Origin: Micromonospora sp. BL4
GTDB taxonomy: Bacteria; Actinomycetota; Actinomycetes; Mycobacteriales; Micromonosporaceae
Direction of reading: 5' to 3'
NCBI RefSeq assembly: GCF_003667505.1
Contig: NZ_RCVJ01000153.1
Location: 1 to 64,000, forward strand
Length of the DNA stretch: 64,000 nt
Part shown: piece after piece, positions 56,199 through 64,000 of the stretch
How the letters are laid out: the number at the start of each line of letters is the position of its first letter
Numbering within the stretch: the stretch's first letter is position 1
Program-made: the position numbers and the translations under genes
The notes under the pieces: generated by a model
Database searches by the model: none
The model's input: only the letters and a program-made list of their open reading frames with translations
Told to the model about the DNA's origin: nothing

Positions 56199-57140
56199 TC
56201 AGCGGTGCATGTGCAGGCGGATCGTGGTGGCGCCGGGCACGGTGTGGATGCGCACGAGATCGCAGAGTTGGTTGACCAGGAGGAGGCCTCGGCTGCCGGG
56301 CTGCTGCGGCGGCACGGGGAGCCGGCCGGCGAGCGGATTGGCGATGTGCCCGGTATCGGTGAGTTGGCAGATCAGCCGGGTGTCGTCGGTCCAGATCGCG
56401 AGGGTGCCGCCGGCGGCGGTGTGCTTGATCGTGTTCGCGGCCAGTTCGCTGACCGCCAGGGTGAGGTCGGAGACCCGGTCGGGGGACAGGCCGGCCGCGA
56501 GGGCCTCGGCGGCCACCACCCGGCGGATGACCGAGAGGGCTTGCAGGTCGATGGCGACGGTGATCGCCTGGGCGGGCGGGTCCTCCAGCGGCAGATTGAA
56601 CCCCGCGGCCACCGCGATCGGGTCCGCGTAGTGCGGGCTCACCCGCACCGCGCTACCCATCTGCACGACGGGATGGGTGCGGCGGGCGTCGTCGAGCCAG
56701 CGTCGGTCCAGGTGACCGGTGTGGTAGGGGCAGAGGATGGTGGCCTGCCGGCCGGCGAACGCGGCGTTGATCAGTGCCTCGTGCTGGGCACAGGCGGGAT
56801 ATTCGGTCGCGGTACGCCCGGCCCAGATCGGTTCACCGATGATGCGCACCCGCTTGCCGGCGTGCGCGGCGGCGAAGGCGAGCAGGACGCCCGGAATGAT
56901 CCGCCCGGGGTTGCGCCCGGCCACGCTCATGTCGTGCAGCTGCACCCGGACCGCGTCGGCGCCGAGCGCGGCCCGGATGTGGTCGAGGCTCTCCCCCGGG
57001 ACGGCGACCATGACCGGCTCGTCGGCGGCGAGACCGGCCCGGATGAACGGCAGCGTGCCGGCCAGGTATTCCTCCTGGTCCGCGTAGAAGAGAGCGGGAT
57101 GCACGAAGCTGTCGATCCTGGTGGCGACGGAGATACTCAA
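56199..57140 (-). CDS. MEDS-domain/RsbW-like HATPase signalling protein
   Basis: 313 residues from a TTG with CGGAGG 6 nt upstream. Residues about 1-165 are a MEDS sensor domain (HPALFYADQEEYLAGTLPFI, AVPGESLDHIRAAL). Residues about 185-313 are an anti-sigma-type HATPase (LTLAVSELAANTIKHTAAGG with the N-box Asn, CQLTDTGHIANPLAGR, GSRGLLLVNQLCDLV). No phospho-accepting histidine domain is present, so it is a serine/threonine-type RsbW/SpoIIAB relative, not a classical histidine kinase. It lies 127 nt downstream of a SpoIIE phosphatase gene on the same strand, a partner-switching pair. Confidence 0.85.
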   Translation of the reverse strand: MSISVATRIDSFVHPALFYADQEEYLAGTLPFIRAGLAADEPVMVAVPGESLDHIRAALGADAVRVQLHDMSVAGRNPGRIIPGVLLAFAAAHAGKRVRIIGEPIWAGRTATEYPACAQHEALINAAFAGRQATILCPYHTGHLDRRWLDDARRTHPVVQMGSAVRVSPHYADPIAVAAGFNLPLEDPPAQAITVAIDLQALSVIRRVVAAEALAAGLSPDRVSDLTLAVSELAANTIKHTAAGGTLAIWTDDTRLICQLTDTGHIANPLAGRLPVPPQQPGSRGLLLVNQLCDLVRIHTVPGATTIRLHMHR

Positions 57141-57267
57141 GCGGTGGCCTCCGAGGTGCGTGATCCGACCGCCTCGTCGGCCCCGACAGGATCAGGCCGG
57201 GGACCTGCGTGGCGCCGGTCAGGTGCAGTGTACGGGCGACAGCTCGGGAACAGCCGGTCAGAGTCGT

Positions 57268-58476
57268 TCACTGGATACGTCCGCCGGCTGAGTGGATGGC
57301 CAGCAGGGCGATGTCGTCGGTGGCCTGCTCGCGGGCGAGCATGGTCATGACGCGGGCGCAGACCTCCTCCGCGGGACCTGGCTCGATCGCCTCGCGGAGT
57401 CGATCGATGCCGATGTCGATGATCTCGCCGCGGCGTTCGACGAGCCCGTCGGTGTAGCAGATCAGCACCGCGTCGGAAGGGAACGCGACCTCGGTGCACC
57501 GACGCACCGGCTGACGCGGACCGATACCCAGTGGAAGATCAACAGGAATGCTCAGCGTGTCGGCCGGGTGTCCTGGCGCGGCCAGGACGGGTTGCAGGTG
57601 CCCGGCGAGGGAGACCCGGATGGTCGCGCGATCCGGGGAGATCATGGCGTAGAGGACCGTGGCGAGGTTGCCGGTCTCGAAGTGTTGGATCTTCCGGTCG
57701 AGCAGGGTCAGCGCACTGGCCGGGTCGTCGCAGACCAGCGCGTAGGCACGCAGTGCGCTGCGGAGACGCCCCATGACGACCGCCGAACGCAAGCCGTGGC
57801 CGGACACGTCGCCGATGACGACACCCAGCCAACCGGAGGGCAGGGTGAACACGTCGTACCAGTCGCCGCCGACGCCGGCGTCGTGACCGGGTACGTAGCG
57901 GGCCGCCATGTCCACACCGGGCGCGTCGGGCAGGTGGGTGGGTAGCAGGCTGCGTTGCAGTGCGAGGGCGGCGCTGCGGTCCAGGCCGCTGGCCTGCGTC
58001 CGACTGGCGAGGCTCGCCCGGTCGGCGGCGAGTTGCAGCAGCCGCACGTCGTCGTCGGTGAATCGGTGCGGCCGCAGGCAGCCGACATGCAGGACGCCGA
58101 TCAGCTCGCCCCCGGCGAGCATGGGAACACCCAACAACGAGCGGACGCCGCGGCCGATCAGAGCTGGGTCGTCGGCGTCGGCGGCGTCGTCCAGTACGAC
58201 GGGCTGCTTCTCCTGGGCGATCCGGCCGGCGAACCCGCGGCCGACCGCGATGCGGGCGCCTACCTCCCCCAGGCCCTTCGTCGCGGTGACCACCAACTGC
58301 TGAGCGTGCAGGTCCAGCAGCAGGATCGCCGCGGTGTCGACCCCCAGCACCTCTCCGACACGGTCGAGGAGCTCCTCCAGAAGGTCCTTGACGTCAAGCT
58401 GTGACAGCGCGGCATCGGTGACCGCCTCGATACGGCGCAGCCGCTCGTCGCTCCCGCTCCCCTGCACGTCAATCAC
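57268..58476 (-). CDS. GAF-SpoIIE (PP2C-type) phosphatase
   Basis: 402 residues from a GTG. The GAF domain (about 25-165) senses a small molecule or redox state (ALSQLDVKDLLEELLDRVGE, GVPMLAGGELIGVLHVG). The SpoIIE phosphatase core (about 190-395) has HDAGVGGDWYDVFTL and VIGDVSGHGLRSAVVMGRLR with metal-binding Asp residues, then ICYTDGLVERRGE and ATDDIALLAI. It would dephosphorylate an anti-anti-sigma protein to release a sigma factor in a general stress pathway. A 9-bp inverted repeat covers the start codon, suggesting autoregulation. No anti-anti-sigma gene is nearby. Confidence 0.9.
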   Translation of the reverse strand: MIDVQGSGSDERLRRIEAVTDAALSQLDVKDLLEELLDRVGEVLGVDTAAILLLDLHAQQLVVTATKGLGEVGARIAVGRGFAGRIAQEKQPVVLDDAADADDPALIGRGVRSLLGVPMLAGGELIGVLHVGCLRPHRFTDDDVRLLQLAADRASLASRTQASGLDRSAALALQRSLLPTHLPDAPGVDMAARYVPGHDAGVGGDWYDVFTLPSGWLGVVIGDVSGHGLRSAVVMGRLRSALRAYALVCDDPASALTLLDRKIQHFETGNLATVLYAMISPDRATIRVSLAGHLQPVLAAPGHPADTLSIPVDLPLGIGPRQPVRRCTEVAFPSDAVLICYTDGLVERRGEIIDIGIDRLREAIEPGPAEEVCARVMTMLAREQATDDIALLAIHSAGGRIQ

Positions 58477-58483
58477 GTGCAGG
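58461..58483. promoter_or_regulatory. inverted repeat across the phosphatase start codon
   Basis: CCTGCACGT-CAATC-ACGTGCAGG, perfect 9-bp arms with a 5-nt centre, overlaps the GTG start at 58476. As DNA it could be an operator; as RNA the hairpin would sequester the start codon. There is no clear Shine-Dalgarno. Confidence 0.5.
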
Positions 58484-58787
58484 AGCCTAACTCGTCGCAG
58501 CCCCGGAGCAGCTCATGAGGATGTCCGCATCGTCACCCGCTGGCGAACCGCAGCGAACGTCGCCGACACGACGCGGGCCGTCTGGATGGGCAGCGCCCTG
58601 ACCACCCTTTCTGGGCGGTCACTGCTGAGCGACATACCTCTGAGGCATATTTGTGCCCCGGAGGTGTATCGCTCGTTGGCGACCCAATACCCGGCATTCG
58701 CCAGAAAGACCGACCCTGATGGCGCAATGTCGGGCTGTCCGCCGTCCCGTGAACGGGCTTTCGCCAATCCGACCGGCACCGGCCGTG
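58484..58787. other. 304-nt intergenic region between divergent phosphatase and carboxypeptidase genes
   Basis: No gene is apparent. It contains the 34-bp dyad (58634-58667). A GTG-started frame at 58653 reads into the carboxypeptidase but its extra 45 residues are arginine-rich and would precede the export signal, so it is not taken as coding. Confidence 0.6.
58634..58667. promoter_or_regulatory. 34-bp dyad, copy B of the repeated operator-like element
   Basis: Half-sites ATACCTCTGAGGCATAT (58634-58650) and, from the other strand, ACACCTCCGGGGCACAA (58651-58667): 12 of 17 identical. It has the same centre and spacing as copy A at 30903-30936, with 28 of 34 bases shared when A is reversed. 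It is 120 nt upstream of the carboxypeptidase ATG and 157 nt upstream of the divergent phosphatase start. Confidence 0.6.
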
Positions 58788-60014
58788 ATGACGATTACGT
58801 TCGTTGACGTGACCGACTCACGGTTTGCCGCCGTCACGCTCAGCGCCGCGCTGGTCCTACCGGCCGTGACGATTCCGCCACCGATGCCGGCCTCCGCCGC
58901 GCCGTACGTGGCGTGCCCGGCCGTGAAACCGTCCACACCGCCGCCCACCACACCATCCCCGCCACCCGTCGACCCCACTGACCGGGCGGTCGGGGGGCAG
59001 GCGCTCGCCACGGCAGGACTGGCGATTCCCGCGCACGCGCCGCCGGCCCCGGCGCTGACCGCCACCTCCTGGCTCGTGGCGGATCTCAACAGCGGCGACG
59101 TCCTCGGCGGGTGCGGCCCCCACGAGCGCCGAACGCCGGCCAGCGTCCAGAAACTGCTGCTGGCGGCGGCCCTGATGCCCCGCCTGGATCCGAACCAGAT
59201 GGTCGAGGTGACCAGGTCGGATCTGCGCGATCTCGACCCGGCCAGTTCGCTGATGGGAGTGACCGCCGGTGGCCGGTACTCCGTCGAGAGCCTGTGGCTG
59301 GGGCTGTTGCTCAGGTCGGGAAACGACGCGGCCAACGTGCTCGCCCGGCTCGGCGGCGGTGGTGCGGGCAGGCCGGGCGGCGTCGAGGCGATGAACGACG
59401 AGGCTCGTCGGCTGCACGCGAACCAGACCCACGCCGCGACGCCGTCGGGCCTGGACGGCCCCGGCCAGTACACGAGCGCGTACGACCTCGCGCTGATCGC
59501 ACGGGCCACCTTCGCCCGGGAGGATTTCCGGCGGTACGTGGCCACGAGGGCGGCGCAGATACCGGCACAGCCCGGAAATCCGGCATTCGTCATCACCCAC
59601 GACAACACGCTGCTGGGCCACTATCCCGGGACACTCGGGGGGAAGACGGGCTTCACCGACCTGGCACGGCAGACGTACGTCGGTGTGGCCGAACGCGACG
59701 GTCGGCGGCTCGCGGTGACCCTGCTCGGAGCGGAGACCGCGCCGCTGGGGAGCCTGGGAGAGGCTGCGGCGCTGCTCAACTGGGGCTTCGCCCTGCCCCG
59801 CGACGCCTCGGTCGGCCGCCTGGTGACACCCGACGAGAAGAAGCACGACAGCCCCGTCGTCCCCGTCAAGGGCGAACGCCCTGTCCCGGCGGGCAGGTCG
59901 TCAATCCCGGTGCACACCGGGCTGGGTCTCGGCGCCGCCGTCCTGCTGGCCGTCCTGGTCCTGGCCGCGCCGTGGCGACGCAGAGCCGCACGACAGGATG
60001 CCGGCGGGCAGTAG
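58788..60014 (+). CDS. D-alanyl-D-alanine carboxypeptidase (serine-type, S11)
   Basis: 408 residues from ATG 58788. A hydrophobic export signal is near residues 12-36 (FAAVTLSAALVLPAVTIPPP). A Pro/Thr linker and then the penicillin-binding core follow: SxxK motif PASVQKLLLAAAL (nucleophile Ser, Lys), SxN motif LRSGNDAANVLA, and KTG motif GGKTGFTDLAR. A C-terminal helix (GLGLGAAVLLAVLVLAAPWR) anchors it to the membrane. It trims the terminal D-Ala of peptidoglycan stem peptides outside the cell. There is no Shine-Dalgarno; the start was chosen by the export signal. The 34-bp dyad upstream may regulate it. Confidence 0.9.
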   Translation: MTITFVDVTDSRFAAVTLSAALVLPAVTIPPPMPASAAPYVACPAVKPSTPPPTTPSPPPVDPTDRAVGGQALATAGLAIPAHAPPAPALTATSWLVADLNSGDVLGGCGPHERRTPASVQKLLLAAALMPRLDPNQMVEVTRSDLRDLDPASSLMGVTAGGRYSVESLWLGLLLRSGNDAANVLARLGGGGAGRPGGVEAMNDEARRLHANQTHAATPSGLDGPGQYTSAYDLALIARATFAREDFRRYVATRAAQIPAQPGNPAFVITHDNTLLGHYPGTLGGKTGFTDLARQTYVGVAERDGRRLAVTLLGAETAPLGSLGEAAALLNWGFALPRDASVGRLVTPDEKKHDSPVVPVKGERPVPAGRSSIPVHTGLGLGAAVLLAVLVLAAPWRRRAARQDAGGQ

Positions 60015-60028
60015 CGAGCGGGTCGCGG

Positions 60029-60868
60029 TCACACGTTGTGGCGGTCGTCGGCCGGCAACTGCGGCGGCTCCGGAGGTTCCGGGGCCTGGTCCGGCTGACC
60101 GAGCTGCGCGACATGGGTCGGGTCGAGGACCCGGGAGAGGAACGAGCGGGTGCGTTCGTGCTGCGGCGCGCCCAGCACCTCTCGCGGCGGCCCCTGCTCG
60201 ACCACCACCCCGCCGTCCATGAACACGACCCGGTCGGCGACGTCCCGGGCGAACGCCATCTCGTGGGTGACCACCATCATCGTCATGCCGTCCTCGGCCA
60301 GCTTGCGCATGACGGTGAGCACGTCGCCGACCAGTTCCGGGTCGAGGGCGGAGGTCGGCTCGTCGAAGAGCATCAGCTTGGGCTCCATCGACAGCGATCG
60401 GGCGATCGCCGCGCGCTGCTGCTGCCCACCGGAGAGTTGCGCCGGGAACGCGCCGGCCTTGTCGGTCAGGCCGACCCGCTCGAGGTTGTCCCGCGCGATC
60501 CGCTCGGCCTCGGCACGGCCACGGCGCAGCACCCGACGCTGGGCGATGGTGAGGTTGTCGAGCACGGTCAGGTGCGGGAAGAGGTTGAACGACTGGAAGA
60601 CCATGCCGATGCCGCGGCGTACGGAATCGATCTCGACGTCCGGGTCGGTCACCTCGACACCGTCGACCCAGATCTTGCCGGCGGTCGGCTCCTCCAGCAG
60701 GTTGACGCAGCGCAGCAACGTCGACTTGCCGGAACCGGACGGCCCGATGACGCAGACCACCTCGCCGTGGCCGACCTCGAAGTCGATGCCCTTGAGCACT
60801 TCCAGCGGCCCGAACGACTTGTGCAGATCGCGGATCTCGACGGCGGGCCGGGGTTGGGTAGTCGTCAT
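60029..60868 (-). CDS. polar amino-acid ABC transporter ATPase
   Basis: 279 residues from ATG 60868; a GTG at 60877 that overlaps the permease stop (GTGA) is an alternative start. Walker A IGPSGSGKSTLLRCV, Q-loop NLF/FQSFNLFPHLTVLDNL, signature LSGGQQQRAAIARSL, Walker B LMLFDEPTSALDPEL, and H-loop VVTHEMAFARDVADRV. Strong resemblance to GlnQ/HisP-type subunits. It powers uptake with the permease and binding protein encoded upstream. Confidence 0.92.
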   Translation of the reverse strand: MTTTQPRPAVEIRDLHKSFGPLEVLKGIDFEVGHGEVVCVIGPSGSGKSTLLRCVNLLEEPTAGKIWVDGVEVTDPDVEIDSVRRGIGMVFQSFNLFPHLTVLDNLTIAQRRVLRRGRAEAERIARDNLERVGLTDKAGAFPAQLSGGQQQRAAIARSLSMEPKLMLFDEPTSALDPELVGDVLTVMRKLAEDGMTMMVVTHEMAFARDVADRVVFMDGGVVVEQGPPREVLGAPQHERTRSFLSRVLDPTHVAQLGQPDQAPEPPEPPQLPADDRHNV

Positions 60869-60873
60869 GCGGA

Positions 60874-61668
60874 TCACCGGGCCTTGGCGTAGCGGAGTTC
60901 GAGGCGTCGTACCACCTGGGACAGGGGCAGGGTGATGGCCAGGTAGGCGAGGCCGGCCACCAGCAGCGGGGTGGCGTTCACGCGGTCGTTCAGCGTGTCC
61001 CGCCCGAACTTGGTGACCTCGATGGTCTGCGCCGTCACGCCGAGCACGTAGGCGAGCGACGAGTCCTTGGTGAGCAGGATGAGTTCGTTCGTCAACGGCG
61101 GGATCACGATCCGGAACGCCTGCGGGATGACGATGGTGCGCATCGCGGTGAAGTGCGACATGCCGAGGGTGCGCGCCGCCTCCATCTGCCCCTTCGGCAC
61201 GGCCTGGATGCCGGCCCGGATGGTCTCGGCCATGTACGCCGCGGCGGTCAACCCCAGACCGATCGCGATCGAACCGAACACACCACCCGGAATTTCCCGC
61301 TCCGGAAAGGCGATGGGAATGCCGTACCCGACGAGGAAGAGCACCAGCAGGGCGGGCAGACCCCGGAACAGCTCGATGTACGCCGTCGCCACCCAGCGGT
61401 ACGGAGCCACCCGGGACAGTCGCATCAGCGCGAGGATCGTGCCGAACACGAGGCCGAAGGCGAAGGCGCCCAGCGTGTAGAGGATCGTGTTGCGCAGCGC
61501 GACGGTGATGATCGTCGGGAACATCGACTCGATGATGTCGACGCGGAAGAACGCCTCCCGCAGCCTGCCCCAGTCCGCGGCGTAGATCGCCACGGCGATG
61601 ACGGCGATGAAGGCCAGGTACTGGAGCCAGAGGGACAGCCGCTCTCGCTGACGGCGTCGCAGCTTCAC
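60874..61668 (-). CDS. polar amino-acid ABC transporter permease
   Basis: 264 residues from GTG 61668 with AAGGAG 8 nt upstream. About five helices and the HisM/GlnP-type loop GIQAVPKGQMEAARTLGMSH before IVIPQAFRIVIPPLTNELIL. A single permease gene implies a homodimer. It lies 79 nt downstream of the binding-protein gene, with a hairpin between, and overlaps the ATPase gene. Confidence 0.92.
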   Translation of the reverse strand: MKLRRRQRERLSLWLQYLAFIAVIAVAIYAADWGRLREAFFRVDIIESMFPTIITVALRNTILYTLGAFAFGLVFGTILALMRLSRVAPYRWVATAYIELFRGLPALLVLFLVGYGIPIAFPEREIPGGVFGSIAIGLGLTAAAYMAETIRAGIQAVPKGQMEAARTLGMSHFTAMRTIVIPQAFRIVIPPLTNELILLTKDSSLAYVLGVTAQTIEVTKFGRDTLNDRVNATPLLVAGLAYLAITLPLSQVVRRLELRYAKAR

Positions 61669-61704
61669 GTTCGTCGCTCCTTGTGTTCCCCGAGATTGCC
61701 TACG

Positions 61705-61733
61705 CGGAGGGCGCGCGAGACGCGCGCCCTCCG
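61705..61733 (-). terminator. attenuator-like hairpin between binding-protein and permease genes
   Basis: Perfect 13-bp arms CGGAGGGCGCGCG / CGCGCGCCCTCCG with loop AGA, 14 nt after the binding-protein stop. It probably ends part of the transcripts or shields the 3' end, raising binding-protein output over the membrane subunits. Confidence 0.75.
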
Positions 61734-61747
61734 ACTCTGAGCGTCGA

Positions 61748-62566
61748 TCACGCGCTCGGACGCTTGCCGATCCACTTCTCGTAGATCGTGTCGTACGTGC
61801 CGTCCTGCTTGGCCTTGGCCAGCGCCTCGTTGACCTTCTTGAGCAACTCCGGGTTGCTGTCCTTCTTCACCGAGAACCCGTACTGCTCACCGGTGTCGAA
61901 CTCGGCCGCGACCACGAAGCCGCCCGGGTTCTCCTGGAGGTACTCGGTCCAGACCGGGAGGTCGTTGATGGCGGCCTCCACCTGGCCGTTGGAGACGGCC
62001 TGCTGCAGGGCGGCGAGGTCCTCGAACTCGACGAGCTGGAGGCTCTTCTCCTTCTCGAACTTCCGGGCGTAGTCACGGCCCGTGGTCGCCGCCTGGACGC
62101 CGAGCTTCTTGCCCTTGAGGTCGTCGAGCGACTTGTAGGGCTTGCCGGTCTTGACCAGCATCGCCTGCGTGGCGTCGAAGTAGGGATCGGAGAAGTTCAT
62201 GACCTTCTGCCGTTCCTCGGTGATCGTCATACCGGCGGCGGCGGCGTCGCACTTGCCCGTGTTCAGGTCCTGGCCGGACTTGATGCCCTCGAACGGGGTG
62301 TCGACGATCGTCTGCTCGACGCCCAGGTCCTTGGCGACCAGGTCCATCAGGTCGACGTCGAATCCGACCACCTTGCCGCTGGCGTCCTTCGACTGGAACG
62401 GCGGGTACGGCAGGTGGGTGCAGACGGTCAGCTTGCCCGCCTGGACCAGCTTGACCCCGCTCGCCTGGGTCTCGCCCTCGTCCTTCTTGGCGCATCCCGC
62501 GCTCAGCGACAGGGCGGCGATCGCCGCGACGAGGCCGGCCTTGCGGGCTGCGCTGTGAAACCTCAC
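61748..62566 (-). CDS. polar amino-acid ABC transporter binding lipoprotein
   Basis: 272 residues from GTG 62566 with GGAGGG 8 nt upstream. Lipobox LSAGC (VAAIAALSLSAGCAKKDEG). Type 3 solute-binding fold: LTVCTHLPYPPFQSKD, VVGFDVDLMDLVAKDLG, CDAAAAGMTITEERQKVMNF, and KKLGVQAATTGRDYARK. The ligand is probably a polar amino acid such as glutamate, glutamine or cystine; the sequence does not decide. First gene of the uptake operon. Confidence 0.92.
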   Translation of the reverse strand: MRFHSAARKAGLVAAIAALSLSAGCAKKDEGETQASGVKLVQAGKLTVCTHLPYPPFQSKDASGKVVGFDVDLMDLVAKDLGVEQTIVDTPFEGIKSGQDLNTGKCDAAAAGMTITEERQKVMNFSDPYFDATQAMLVKTGKPYKSLDDLKGKKLGVQAATTGRDYARKFEKEKSLQLVEFEDLAALQQAVSNGQVEAAINDLPVWTEYLQENPGGFVVAAEFDTGEQYGFSVKKDSNPELLKKVNEALAKAKQDGTYDTIYEKWIGKRPSA

Positions 62567-62774
62567 GGCTGTGTCCCTCCGGTTCGGCTCCCCGTGCGGG
62601 CGGGCAGCCAGGGTTAATGCGAAGACTGTGACAGGCGACGCTACCTGATCGGACAAGCCGTACCTAGATCACGTCGAGTCGTTGTGAGGAGTGCGGCACC
62701 GGTCACGGTCGGTACACCCGACAGCCGGGCCGTAACGGGACGTCGCCGCCGGATCCCCCGCCCACCGTGACCGT

Positions 62775-63377
62775 TCAGGCGGGGACGATCACCACGTGCA
62801 GGTTGCGGGGGCCGTGGACGCCCTCGACCCGGTTGAGTTCGATGTCGCTGGTGGCGGACGGGCCGCTGATCCAGGTGAGCGGGCGGTCCGGGCCGAGGCG
62901 CGCGAGGGCGTCCGGCACCCCGGCGACGACCTGATCGGTACGCAGCACGCAGACATGGACATCGGGCAGGAGGGAGATGACCCGTCTCCCCTGGGCCGGG
63001 CCCGCGTCGAGGATGACCGTCCCGGTCTCGGCGACGGCCACCGCCGCCGCGGTGACCACCCCGTCGGCCGCGTCGACCCGGTCCGTCGGGAGATCGTCGT
63101 CGGTCAGCACCTCGACCGTGTCGGGCAGCCACCGCCGTGGCAGGCCCGGCGGGACCACGACACGTCGACCGCCGAGGATCGCGTCGACGACCCGGGCCAC
63201 CTCGCCGTCGGAACACCGGTGCACGGTGGCCCGGTAGTCGGTGAGCCGGTGCACCAGGACGTCGAGGTCCACGGCGCCGCCGGCCGGCCGGTAGTCCCGT
63301 GTCACCTCGCCAGGGGTGGTCGGGGAAGCGCCGAGAGCGGCGCGGAGGCGGCCGAGGATCAACTCGCGGGAGGTCAT
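62775..63377 (-). CDS. lutC: LUD-domain lactate utilisation protein C
   Basis: 200 residues; ATG overlaps the lutB stop (ATGA). One LUD domain with VVVPPGLPRRWLP, VAVAETGTVILDAGPAQGRR and PLTWISGPSATSDIELNRVEG, the last being the conserved ending of LutC (SATSDIE-x-R-x-x-G-VHGPR). With LutA and LutB it forms an iron-sulfur L-lactate oxidising complex that feeds pyruvate and electrons to the respiratory chain. No regulator of this operon is visible in the window. Confidence 0.92.
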   Translation of the reverse strand: MTSRELILGRLRAALGASPTTPGEVTRDYRPAGGAVDLDVLVHRLTDYRATVHRCSDGEVARVVDAILGGRRVVVPPGLPRRWLPDTVEVLTDDDLPTDRVDAADGVVTAAAVAVAETGTVILDAGPAQGRRVISLLPDVHVCVLRTDQVVAGVPDALARLGPDRPLTWISGPSATSDIELNRVEGVHGPRNLHVVIVPA

Positions 63378-64000
63378 CGTTGCGCCCACCATTCGCGGAA
63401 GGTCTGCGGCGGCGGCTGCGGCAGGTCGCGGCCGAGGGTCCAGCCGGACAGCGGCGGAGGAAGCCCGCCACCTCGCCGGCCGGCGAAGCGGGTGACCCGC
63501 GAGGCGCGCTGCGCGGCCTCGTACAGCGGCAGGTGGTCCATGGTGTACGCGGCGGCGGCCATCGTGATCGCCTCGGGGCTCGGCACGCGATGTTCGCTCC
63601 GGTACGCCGCCACGTGCTGCGCGCGCAGGTGCACCAGGATCGACGGGATGTCGATCATCACCGGGCAGGCGTCGAAGCAGGCGCCGCAGAGTGAGGAGGC
63701 GAAGGGCAGGGAGGCGTTGTCCTCCACGCCGGTCAGCTGCGGCGAGAGCACGGCGCCGATCGGCCCGGGGTAGACCGAGCCGTACGCGTGCCCGCCGGTG
63801 CGCTCGTAGACGGGACAGACGTTGAGGCAGGCCGAGCAGCGGATGCAGTGCAGCGCCTGACGGCCGACCTCGTCGGCGAGGACCGCGCTGCGACCGTTGT
63901 CCAGCAGCACGAGGTGGAAGTCCTGCGGCCCGTCGCCCGGCGTGACACCGGTCCACATGGAGGTGTACGGGTTCATCCGCTCCCCGGTGGAGGCGCGCGG
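63374..64000 (-). CDS. lutB: lactate utilisation protein B, cut by window edge
   Basis: The reading frame is open to the right edge; the visible C-terminal part starts PRASTGERMNPYTSMWTGVT and so on, and an internal Met at 63976 is not the start. It has two ferredoxin-like clusters: CIRCSACLNVCPVY and CGACFDACPVMIDIP, each CxxCxxC...CP, for two [4Fe-4S] centres. LutB also has an N-terminal LUD domain, which must lie outside the window. It precedes lutC with a 4-nt overlap; lutA is expected to the right. Confidence 0.92.
   Translation of the reverse strand, partial: PRASTGERMNPYTSMWTGVTPGDGPQDFHLVLLDNGRSAVLADEVGRQALHCIRCSACLNVCPVYERTGGHAYGSVYPGPIGAVLSPQLTGVEDNASLPFASSLCGACFDACPVMIDIPSILVHLRAQHVAAYRSEHRVPSPEAITMAAAAYTMDHLPLYEAAQRASRVTRFAGRRGGGLPPPLSGWTLGRDLPQPPPQTFREWWAQR

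Noticed and set aside
56199..57140. Classical two-component histidine kinase
   Set aside because: There is no dimerisation/phosphoacceptor His domain; the HATPase is of the RsbW type and sits next to a SpoIIE phosphatase.
58653..58787. Extended start for the carboxypeptidase at GTG 58653
   Set aside because: The extra residues are Arg-rich, precede the export signal and overlap the conserved 34-bp dyad.

Overview
The window is about 64 kb of very GC-rich DNA with densely packed genes, many GTG starts and ATGA/GTGA stop-start overlaps. The gene content (SigE-family ECF sigma factor, secreted cellulose- and starch-degrading enzymes with CBM2 modules, MEDS/RsbW-like and SpoIIE-type signalling proteins, a LacI-controlled sugar ABC operon) points to a filamentous soil actinobacterium. 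Micromonosporaceae, Micromonospora or a close relative, is the best guess; this is inference from style and gene content, not from a marker gene. I saw no rRNA, tRNA, insertion sequence, prophage or CRISPR.

Layout. 1-5.6 kb: two bacterial PH-domain membrane proteins (the first cut by the window edge), a PAP2 phosphatase, an FlK-like thioesterase coupled to a metallo-beta-lactamase-fold hydrolase, and a PfkB kinase. 5.8-10.8 kb: an XdhC-type maturation factor divergent from a three-gene molybdenum hydroxylase of the PaoABC (YagTSR) type. 11.1-12.3 kb: a secreted AA10 LPMO-CBM2. 12.3-15.9 kb: asparagine synthetase and an M24 aminopeptidase P. 16.1-20.1 kb: tandem paralogous secreted beta-helix proteins that share a conserved 5' leader. 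20.2-25.7 kb: a 1,831-residue secreted alpha-amylase/pullulanase fusion. 25.8-28.6 kb: two membrane-anchored CBM2 proteins, an NTF2-like protein and a YiiX-like permuted papain-fold protein. 28.6-30.7 kb: a small membrane protein, an ECF sigma factor and its linked membrane protein. 30.7-31.5 kb: a repeat-rich gene-free stretch. 31.5-34.0 kb: a C39-like peptidase, a DUF1996 protein and a DUF305-like lipoprotein.

33.95-45.6 kb (minus strand) is a ten-gene, mostly overlapping operon: LacI regulator, two sugar permeases, binding protein, two different ADP-ribosylglycohydrolase-family enzymes, a ribokinase-like kinase, a TIM-barrel/SUMF1-fold fusion, a CaiB-type CoA transferase and a CitE-like lyase. 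Three palindromic LacI-type operators sit at its head. The order suggests import of a ribosyl-type conjugate, cleavage, phosphorylation of the sugar, and CoA-dependent breakdown of the rest. This is the most promising candidate for an undescribed pathway here.

45.8-64 kb: an ABC-F protein, a small membrane protein, a TetR/aldo-keto reductase pair with operators, an alpha/beta hydrolase, a GNAT acetyltransferase, an LtrA-like membrane protein, a flavin monooxygenase divergent from an AraC regulator, a SpoIIE phosphatase with a MEDS/HATPase partner, a D-Ala-D-Ala carboxypeptidase, a polar amino-acid ABC transporter, and lutC/lutB cut at the right edge.

Non-coding signals of note: a 34-bp dyad present twice (30.9 and 58.6 kb), a 56-nt hairpin with identical 20-bp arms present twice (12.3 and 45.8 kb), tandem repeats at 30.8 and 31.2 kb, and several TAnnnT boxes 6-8 nt before a start codon that suggest leaderless transcripts.
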